7,389 nt of DNA from Pseudomonadota bacterium (lineage in GTDB: Bacteria > Pseudomonadota > Gammaproteobacteria > Steroidobacterales > Steroidobacteraceae). The DNA lies in the NCBI GenBank assembly GCA_021805275.1, contig JAJZFQ010000030.1, forward strand, positions 1 to 7,389, written 5' to 3'. The position numbers were made by a program, and so were the translations under genes. The notes below the pieces were generated by a model. It saw nothing but the letters and a program-made list of their open reading frames with translations. It was not told the origin of the DNA and searched no databases. Numbering within the stretch: position 1 is the first letter of the stretch; each line of letters opens with the position of its first letter. Below are positions 1 through 5,297 of the stretch, in pieces.

Positions 1-1687
1 CCTGATTGTCGTAGTCGGAAGGCTCGAAGCGGAACGTGAACACCGAGCCGATCTGCGGTCCGGGGTACACGTAATCGACGATCGGGTATTTTTTGTGCGG
101 ATCGAAGTTCGTCGGCTTGAACAGCAGACCGTAGAGTTTGGTGTGGCCATTGCGTGCCGTGACGACGATCTGCTGCGGTGCTCGCCAACCGATGGCGCGC
201 AGCCGCGTGAGATTGGCGCGTGCGACGGTCGCGATGATCCGTCCCGTGGCCGCCGAGCGCAGAGTCGTGACCGGGGCACGCTGCGGGGTCGAGCAGCTGT
301 CGACGAAGTACTTCCCGTCCGGCGACATGCTGATCAGATTGTCGCAATCGCGCGGCGTGAGTAGCTTCGGGGGGCCGCCGGCGAGAGTTCCCTTCCAGAG
401 CTGCTCGTAGTACGGGTTGATGCCCGCAATGCGGCCGACGGCGCGGAACCAGACCGTGCCGGTGCGCCGATCCACATGCAGCACCTGCGTGACATCGCCG
501 CGTCCGGTGGTGACCGGCCGTTCGAGTTTGCCGCTCTCGAGGCTGTAGAGATCCAGGTTGCCCCAGCCGCTGCGCGAGCTGTACCAGAGGACCTGGTGGG
601 ACCGCGGCAGATAGCGCCAGTCGACCGCGCCGATGCCGCTCTGGTAGTACTTGGCAGTGCTGTATTCGAATACCGTGCGCACCGCGCCGGTGCGCGCGTT
701 GGCGACGCGGAGCCATTCATGGTGGCGGTTGCGCGAGGTGCTCACCAGTGCCAGCGTCTTGCCGTCCGGGGCCCACTCGAGGTCGTCCCAGTGGCCATTG
801 TTCTGGCAGCTGATGTCATCGCACAGGCTCGAGAGCCGCTGTTCGGGCGGCATCTGCAGCCGGACCACGTGCCCACTCGCCACGTCGATGATCACCGGGT
901 CGATCATGAAGACATGCGTGTCCCCGGGCAGCGGGTATTTCCATTTCTGCAGCTTGGGATGTCCGATCGCGGCGCTCACCAGGTACATATCGCCGACCTT
1001 GCGCTGATCCTGCTGGTAGGTGGCGATCCGGCGCGAATCCGGTGACCAGTTCAGCACGGGGCGCTTCGAGCGCAGCCAGCCGGCATTGTCGGTGGCATAG
1101 CCGAAGTTCTTCACTCCGTCGAACGTCAGCTGGCGCTCCTTGCCGGAGTGCACGTTGCGCACCCAGAGGTTCCAATGGCGGATGAACGCACGGTATTTGC
1201 CGTTCGGCGAGAGAATGCCCGGCGCGTGCGCGCCCGGTGCGGCGGCGGTGCAGTGTCCGACGCCGCTCAGATCGCAGATGAAGTGTTTGCCGGCGCGGGT
1301 CACTTGCAGCTGGCCGTGCACGATTTTGATGGCAGTGATGCCGAGCTTGGCCGCATCGACCGGTTTGCCCACGGCATTGCCGAGTGCGGCGGCGAGCTTG
1401 ATGCGGTTGAATGCCGCGGCGACCTTGCCGCTGGCCGCGTCCATGATGCGGTAGTGATCGCCGCCGGCATCATGTGCGATGAACCAGAATCGGTCGCCCG
1501 CAAGCCAGTGCACGTGCTCGACGTCATCATCGACGAGCGGTGCCGTTGCGTAGGGCATGAACTGCGCGGCGCGGGCGTAGTCCTGCGTGCTCAGATGGCG
1601 GCCCTGGGCGAGGGCGGCTCGGGCGGGCAGCGCTGCGGCGCAGACGAGCAGCGCGCAGCGACAGAAATCACGTACATTCGGATTCAA
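1..1687 (-). CDS. Exported S9-family (DPP IV-like) serine peptidase, N-terminal part
   Basis: This is the first 562 codons of a gene that runs off the left edge. I start it at TTG 1687. In-frame TAA-TGA stops lie at 1721-1726, GGGGA sits about six bases before the TTG, and the product then begins with a clean signal peptide (MNPNVRDFCRCALLV..., cleavage near ALA-Q). GTG 1711 is the alternative start. The rest is a DPP IV-type beta-propeller. It has repeated WSPDS/WAPDG/MSPDGK blades (near residues 214, 312, 458), an SRSGWGNLDLY stretch (371-381) like the conserved SxRDGWxHLYLY of the family, and NPYYEQLW (about 424-431). KKYPIVDYVYPGPQ (532-545) marks the entry to the alpha/beta-hydrolase domain; the Ser-Asp-His triad is not in the window. 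Close cysteine pairs (138/146, 289/294, 448/465) suit a disulfide-bonded periplasmic protein. Family placement is firm. Exact specificity is unknown, because no Glu-Glu pair is visible where DPP IV enzymes hold the substrate amino terminus. Confidence 0.88.
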   Translation of the reverse strand, partial: MNPNVRDFCRCALLVCAAALPARAALAQGRHLSTQDYARAAQFMPYATAPLVDDDVEHVHWLAGDRFWFIAHDAGGDHYRIMDAASGKVAAAFNRIKLAAALGNAVGKPVDAAKLGITAIKIVHGQLQVTRAGKHFICDLSGVGHCTAAAPGAHAPGILSPNGKYRAFIRHWNLWVRNVHSGKERQLTFDGVKNFGYATDNAGWLRSKRPVLNWSPDSRRIATYQQDQRKVGDMYLVSAAIGHPKLQKWKYPLPGDTHVFMIDPVIIDVASGHVVRLQMPPEQRLSSLCDDISCQNNGHWDDLEWAPDGKTLALVSTSRNRHHEWLRVANARTGAVRTVFEYSTAKYYQSGIGAVDWRYLPRSHQVLWYSSRSGWGNLDLYSLESGKLERPVTTGRGDVTQVLHVDRRTGTVWFRAVGRIAGINPYYEQLWKGTLAGGPPKLLTPRDCDNLISMSPDGKYFVDSCSTPQRAPVTTLRSAATGRIIATVARANLTRLRAIGWRAPQQIVVTARNGHTKLYGLLFKPTNFDPHKKYPIVDYVYPGPQIGSVFTFRFEPSDYDNQ

Positions 1688-1707
1688 CGGCGTCCCCGAT
1701 ACTGGCG

Positions 1708-1723
1708 GCCGCACCGGTGCGGC
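1708..1723. repeat. Perfect 16-bp GC-rich palindrome before the peptidase gene
   Basis: GCCGCACCGGTGCGGC reads identically on both strands. It could fold as a 6-bp stem with a CCGG loop or serve as a protein-binding site. It lies 20 bases before the TTG start of the S9 peptidase. It also sits just downstream of a GATAAT (1731 to 1726, minus strand) that could be a -10 box, although I see no matching -35. No T-run follows on either strand, so it does not look like an intrinsic terminator. A second short inverted repeat (CGGGGAACCCCG, 1758-1769) lies between it and the ybiI-like stop. The role of both is unproven. Confidence 0.35.
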
Positions 1724-1775
1724 TCATTATCGTGCAGGTTACGCCAGGGCTATCGGCCGGGGAACCCCGAGCTGC

Positions 1776-2039
1776 TCAGCGCAGCTGGCTGTCCTTGCTG
1801 CCGCGGCGGTTGTAGCCGCTGAACACCGCCGCCTCGTCGCGGGCGCTTTGGCAGGCCAGACACAGGCGCACGCCGGGGACCGCCTGCTGGCGCTGCGGCG
1901 GAATCGGCTCGCCGCACTCCGCGCAATGCGTCAGTCCCGGCCCCTGCGCGAGCCGGGCGCGGGCGCGCTCGATCGCGTCGGTCACGGTCGCATCAATCTG
2001 ATCCTGCACGGCGCCATCGCCGGCCCAGCCGGTGGCCAT
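1776..2039 (-). CDS. ybiI: DksA/TraR-family C4 zinc-finger protein, YbiI type
   Basis: This is a small 87-residue protein with a single four-cysteine zinc finger: Cys39-x2-Cys42 and Cys60-x2-Cys63, separated by PIPPQRQQAVPGVRL. The sequence follows E. coli YbiI closely as I recall it: MA-GWA-D at the start, a charged helix, then the finger and the hallmark C-terminus GYNRRGSKDSQLR. I choose ATG 2039 over GTG 2048 because GGAG lies eight bases before the ATG, whereas it abuts the GTG directly, and because YbiI proteins begin MA-GW. DksA itself is about 150 residues, with a coiled coil that enters the RNA polymerase secondary channel. This short form lacks most of that coiled coil, so its effect on transcription cannot be assumed and the family function is poorly defined. 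It is transcribed away from the marR gene and lies 88 bp upstream of the co-directional S9 peptidase gene. Confidence 0.9.
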   Translation of the reverse strand: MATGWAGDGAVQDQIDATVTDAIERARARLAQGPGLTHCAECGEPIPPQRQQAVPGVRLCLACQSARDEAAVFSGYNRRGSKDSQLR

Positions 2040-2113
2040 CGTCTGCACTCCGAATCGTTGCCCGAGCGTCCCATTCTACGCGCGGCGCAGCGGGCTGCCG
2101 CAGAGCGAGCGCA

Positions 2114-2142
2114 TTGCGGGAGATAATATCAATTGATATTAT
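2114..2142 (+). promoter_or_regulatory. Probable promoter of the marR-efflux operon
   Basis: The best sigma-70-like pair is TTGCGG (2114-2119) and TATTAT (2137-2142) with a 17-bp spacer. It would start transcription near 2149, leaving about 20 nt of leader before the ATG at 2169. The -10 matches consensus at five of six bases, but the -35 matches only at TTG. The palindromic operator covers the spacer and the -10, as expected for an autorepressed operon. On the opposite strand, TATAAT (2143 to 2138) could serve as the -10 for the divergent ybiI-like gene, though no good -35 is visible for it. This call is by eye only. Confidence 0.42.
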
Positions 2143-2161
2143 AGCGGTAAAATATTATCTC
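2120..2161. promoter_or_regulatory. Probable MarR operator: perfect 20-bp palindrome plus a third half-site
   Basis: ATAATATCAATTGATATTAT (2123-2142) is a perfect palindrome. A third copy of the half-site core ATATTAT lies at 2152-2158, 16 bp downstream of the copy at 2136-2142. The outer arms GAGATAATAT (2120-2129) and ATATTATCTC (2152-2161) also form a perfect 10-bp inverted repeat, so two nested dyads share the left arm. MarR dimers typically bind AT-rich palindromes of about 16-20 bp next to their own gene. This site lies just upstream of a marR gene, in an AT-rich island within very GC-rich DNA. Placement over the probable -10 suggests autorepression of the efflux operon and possibly control of the divergent ybiI-like gene. 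Confidence 0.72.
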
Positions 2162-2168
2162 TTTACAT

Positions 2169-2666
2169 ATGACCATCGATCAATTTCGCCAATTGGGCTT
2201 CCTGTTCAAGGACGTCAGCCGCCGCTACACGCGGCGCTTCGAGGAGCGCGCCCAGGCGCTCGCACTGACGCTGCCCCAGTGCCGCGCGCTGATTCATCTG
2301 CAGAGCAACGAGGGGGTGAGCCAGAAGCGGCTCGCCGAACTCTCGGACGTCGACCCGATGACGCTGGTGCGCATCCTCGATCGCATGGAGGCCGACGGCT
2401 GGGTGCAGCGGCGCTTCGATCCGGCCGACCGGCGCGCGCACACCCTCTGGCTCACCGCCGAGGCGCTCCCCGTGCTCGAGCAGATCTGGCGGCTGATCAC
2501 CGAGACGCGCGCGGAGATGCTGCAGGGGCTCTCGAGCGAGGAGCGGGCGCAGCTGATGCGGCTACTCGAGCGTGTGCACGCGAATCTGACGGAGCTCCCG
2601 CCGCTGCCGGTCGATGAGTCTTGCGCGCCCGATGCCGGGCGCAGGTCCACGAGGTCCAACCGATGA
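2169..2666 (+). CDS. MarR-family transcriptional regulator of the efflux operon
   Basis: This 165-residue protein has the MarR winged helix-turn-helix. A dimerisation helix spans about residues 3-30, then VSQKRLAELSDVDPMTLVRILDR covers the helix-turn-helix (50-72). The wing carries the family signature DPADRRAHTLWLT (84-96), and C-terminal dimer helices follow (98-142). MarR proteins usually repress efflux genes and release DNA on binding phenolic or other small ligands. Its place as first gene of a pump operon, beside a palindromic operator, suggests an EmrR/MprA-like role, but the inducer cannot be read from sequence. No Shine-Dalgarno is visible before ATG 2169 (preceding bases TATCTCTTTACAT). 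The last 20 or so residues (from about 145) are a basic, low-complexity tail beyond the usual fold and run into the next gene: the stop TGA overlaps its ATG as ATGA. Cys38 and Cys152 are present, but a redox role is not supported. Confidence 0.93.
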   Translation: MTIDQFRQLGFLFKDVSRRYTRRFEERAQALALTLPQCRALIHLQSNEGVSQKRLAELSDVDPMTLVRILDRMEADGWVQRRFDPADRRAHTLWLTAEALPVLEQIWRLITETRAEMLQGLSSEERAQLMRLLERVHANLTELPPLPVDESCAPDAGRRSTRSNR

Positions 2667-3757
2667 ACGATTCCGGGCGCGACGCCCCGTCCGAGCACGC
2701 ATCCACGCCCGCGACCCGGCCGCTGCGCGAACGTCTGCGCCGCCCGCTCCTGTGGGGCGTGCCGGCGATCGTGGTCGCCGGGGCCGTGTATCTCTATCTC
2801 ACGAGCGGCCGCTACCAGTCGACCGACGATGCGTATCTGCGTGCCGCCGAGGTGCAGATCAGTGCGGACGTTTCCGGACGCGTCGTTCAGGTGGATGTCC
2901 ACGACAACGAACGGGTGAAACAAGGGCAGGTGCTCTTCCGGCTCGATCCGCGGCGGCTGCGCATCGCGGTCGCCGCGGCGCGCGCCCGGTTGGCCGCCGC
3001 ACGTCTGACCGTGCGCGCGCTCGAGGCGGACTACCGCGCCGACCTTGCGGCGCTGAACTCGGCCCAGAGCCGTCAGGCGTATGCACGGCGCGAACTTCTG
3101 CGTCGCGAGCGGCTGCTGAAGATCGGCGTGTCCTCGACGTCGCAATTCGATCGGGCCCGCTTGGCCGTGCAGCAGTCGCAGGCCGCGGTCAGCGCCGCAC
3201 AGCAGCAGATCGAGGCCGTGCTCGCCCGCCTCGGCGGCAACCCGGCGCTGCCGGTGCGCCAGCATCCCCAGGTCGCCGAGGCGCAGGCGCTGCTCGATCG
3301 TGCGCTGCTTAAGCTGTCCTACACCACGGTGCGCGCCCCCACGGAAGGCATCGTGACGGAAGTGAATCACCTGCAGGTCGGCGGCTACCTGCCGCTCGCG
3401 ACCCCGGCGTTCGTCCTCGTCTCCACGCGCGACGTGTGGATCGAGGCGGACTACAAGGAAAATCAGCTCACCCACATCCGCCCGGGCGACACGGCGACCG
3501 TGAGCATGGATGCGTATCCGGATGAAACGTTCCACGCCGTCGTCTCCAGCATCACCCCGGGCACCGGCGCGCAGTTCTCCGTGCTGCCGCCGCAGAATGC
3601 CACCGGCAACTGGGTCAAGGTCGTGCAGCGGCTCGACGTGCGGCTGCGCCTGGTGGGGCGCATGCCGCCGGTGCGCTCGGGGCTGAGCGCCGCGGTGACG
3701 ATCGATACTCAGTCGGGGCCGGCTGCGCGCCAGCACTCCGCGTCCGCCTCAGGTTGA
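2663..3757 (+). CDS. emrA: HlyD/EmrA-type membrane fusion (periplasmic adaptor) protein
   Basis: This is a 364-residue periplasmic adaptor linking the inner-membrane exporter to the outer-membrane channel. It has a short cytosolic N-terminus, one membrane anchor (about 28-46, LLWGVPAIVVAGAVYLYL), and a first lipoyl half-motif (TDDAYLRAAEVQISADVSG..V, 53-98). A long alanine/glutamine-rich coiled-coil hairpin follows (about 98-215), then the second lipoyl half (LSYTTVRAPTEGIV, 218-231) and a beta-barrel. The barrel includes the EmrA-like segments VWIEADYKENQLTHIRPG and NATGNWVKVVQRLDVRL (311-327). I start it at ATG 2663, not the in-frame ATG 2621. ATG 2663 overlaps the marR stop (ATGA), GAGGT lies seven bases upstream, and the resulting N-terminus is the usual length before the anchor. 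Translation is probably coupled to marR. The EmrA subtype, rather than another HlyD branch, is inferred from the partner MFS gene and these motifs. Confidence 0.92.
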   Translation: MNDSGRDAPSEHASTPATRPLRERLRRPLLWGVPAIVVAGAVYLYLTSGRYQSTDDAYLRAAEVQISADVSGRVVQVDVHDNERVKQGQVLFRLDPRRLRIAVAAARARLAAARLTVRALEADYRADLAALNSAQSRQAYARRELLRRERLLKIGVSSTSQFDRARLAVQQSQAAVSAAQQQIEAVLARLGGNPALPVRQHPQVAEAQALLDRALLKLSYTTVRAPTEGIVTEVNHLQVGGYLPLATPAFVLVSTRDVWIEADYKENQLTHIRPGDTATVSMDAYPDETFHAVVSSITPGTGAQFSVLPPQNATGNWVKVVQRLDVRLRLVGRMPPVRSGLSAAVTIDTQSGPAARQHSASASG

Positions 3758-3769
3758 AGCGCCGCCGCG

Positions 3770-5293
3770 ATGACCGATGCTGAACACGACAGGATCCACC
3801 GTGTGCCGATCACCATTGCGGTGACCTTGGCAACGATTCTGCAATCGGTCGACACGACCATCGCCAACGTCGCGCTGCCGCACATTGGCGGCTCCATGTC
3901 CGCGACGATCGATCAGATGGATTGGGTGTTGACCTCCTACATCGTGGCGGCGGCGATCGTCACGCCGCTGTCCGGGTGGCTCGCCGGCCGGTTCGGCCGC
4001 AAGAACGTGTTGCTGATCTCCGTGCTCGGCTTCACGGTGACCTCGGCGCTGTGCGGCATGGCGCAGACCATCGATCAGATCGTGCTCTTTCGTCTGCTGC
4101 AGGGCGGATTCAGTGCCGGACTCGTGCCGCTCTCCCAAGCGGTGCTGCTCGATATCAATCCGCCCGAGCGACACGGGCGGGCGATGGCGCTCTGGGGACA
4201 GGGCGTGGTGCTCGGCCCGATGCTCGCCCCGGTGCTCGGCGGCTGGCTCACCGACAGTTACAGCTGGCGGTGGGTGTTCTACATCAACGTACCGTTCGGC
4301 ATCCTCTCGGCGATCGGCATCATGACCTACCTGCGCGAGACGCAGAAGCGCAAGTCCTCGTTCGACTTCTTCGGTTTCGCCACCCTGAGTCTCGCGGTCG
4401 GTGCGTTGCAGATCATGCTCGATCGGGGCTCGCTCAAGGACTGGTTCGGCTCGACCGAGATCTGGGTCGAGATGGGGCTTGCCGTCCTCGGTCTGTACTG
4501 GTTCCTCGTGCATACCTTCTCGGCGCGCGAGCCGTTCGTCAGTCCCAGCCTGTTTCGCGACCGCAATTTCAACGCCGGCAATATCCTCATCGTCGTGGTC
4601 AGCATGGTGCTGTTTGCGACCCTTGCTCTGCTGCCGCCGTTGCTGGAGGATCTGCTCGGCTATCCGGTGCTCACGACCGGCATCGCCATGGCGCCGCGCG
4701 GCTTCGGAAGCTTCGTGGCGATGTTCCTCGCCGGGCGGTTGATGGAGAAGTTCGACCCGCGCCTCCTCATCGGTGTCGGTCTATCGATTGCCTCGCTGTC
4801 GCTGTGGAACATGGCGAGCTATTTTTCCACTCAGATGCCGCAGTCGCTGATCTGGGGCGTGACCTTCATGCAGGGTCTTGGCATCGGATTGACCTACGTC
4901 ACCATGACGACGGTCGCCTTTTCCACCTTGGCGCCAAAGTTGCGCTCCGAGGGCACCGCCGTGTACAACCTGCTGCGAAACATCGGCAGCAGCGTCGGCA
5001 TCGCCGCGACCAGCGCCTTGCTGACGCGCAACACCCAGGTCATGCACGAACGGCTGGCGTCGCACATCGTGCCCTACGGGGCGCAGATCCAGCTGCACGC
5101 CCCGTTCAGCTTCACCTCGATCGCCGGGCTGTCCGCGCTCAACGCACTCGTGACGCGTCAGGCGCGCATGATCGCCTACAACGACGATTTCAAACTGATG
5201 TTCGTGATGACGCTTTCGCTGTTTCCGCTGCTGCTTCTGTTGAAGCCGCGGCGCGCTCGCAGCTCAAGCGAAGAACCGCTGGTCATGGAGTAG
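3770..5293 (+). CDS. emrB: DHA2-family MFS multidrug exporter, EmrB/QacA type (14 TMS)
   Basis: This 507-residue inner-membrane, proton-coupled drug exporter belongs to the 14-helix DHA2 group. Helix 1 carries the D1-type motif LQSVDTTIANVALP with Asp28 (24-37). Motif A is GWLAGRFGRKNV (69-80). Motif B is RLLQGGFSAGLVPLSQ with Arg108. The antiporter motif C is in GPMLAPVLGGWLTD (149-162), followed by the EmrB-like SWRWVFYINVPFG (165-177). Later helices, the long periplasmic loop (about 416-468, rich in His/Gln) and a final helix (about 476-491) complete a full-length transporter with no frameshift. It begins 12 nt after the adaptor stop. No strong ribosome binding site is visible, so translation may partly depend on coupling. 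The substrates are not predictable; EmrB relatives export uncouplers, fatty acids, dyes and some antibiotics. It works with the flanking adaptor and channel. Confidence 0.94.
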   Translation: MTDAEHDRIHRVPITIAVTLATILQSVDTTIANVALPHIGGSMSATIDQMDWVLTSYIVAAAIVTPLSGWLAGRFGRKNVLLISVLGFTVTSALCGMAQTIDQIVLFRLLQGGFSAGLVPLSQAVLLDINPPERHGRAMALWGQGVVLGPMLAPVLGGWLTDSYSWRWVFYINVPFGILSAIGIMTYLRETQKRKSSFDFFGFATLSLAVGALQIMLDRGSLKDWFGSTEIWVEMGLAVLGLYWFLVHTFSAREPFVSPSLFRDRNFNAGNILIVVVSMVLFATLALLPPLLEDLLGYPVLTTGIAMAPRGFGSFVAMFLAGRLMEKFDPRLLIGVGLSIASLSLWNMASYFSTQMPQSLIWGVTFMQGLGIGLTYVTMTTVAFSTLAPKLRSEGTAVYNLLRNIGSSVGIAATSALLTRNTQVMHERLASHIVPYGAQIQLHAPFSFTSIAGLSALNALVTRQARMIAYNDDFKLMFVMTLSLFPLLLLLKPRRARSSSEEPLVME

Positions 5294-5297
5294 TGTG

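Noticed and set aside
1758..1769. CGGGGAACCCCG as a terminator after the ybiI-like gene.
   Set aside because: The stem is only 4-5 bp with a two-base centre, and no T-run follows on the minus strand.
95..1822. Several plus-strand open frames covering the S9 peptidase region.
   Set aside because: The minus-strand frame is continuous from the TTG to the window edge with a coherent propeller sequence. The plus-strand products are low-complexity Arg/Ala/Gly-rich shadows.
2143..2168. TAAAAT (2148-2153) or TATTAT (2153-2158) as an alternative -10 for the marR operon.
   Set aside because: No acceptable -35 lies 16-18 bp upstream. TTGATA (2133-2138) would leave only a 14-bp spacer to the second.
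2621..2662. In-frame ATG 2621 as an earlier start for the adaptor gene.
   Set aside because: It lies deep inside marR and would add a Cys/Arg-rich leader unlike the family. ATG 2663 has a GAGGT at proper spacing and the ATGA coupling overlap.
2294..3736. A 480-codon open frame on the minus strand opposite marR and the adaptor gene.
   Set aside because: It is an antisense shadow of high-GC coding sequence. Its product is Arg/His-rich with no recognisable domain, while the plus-strand frames carry clear MarR and HlyD motifs.
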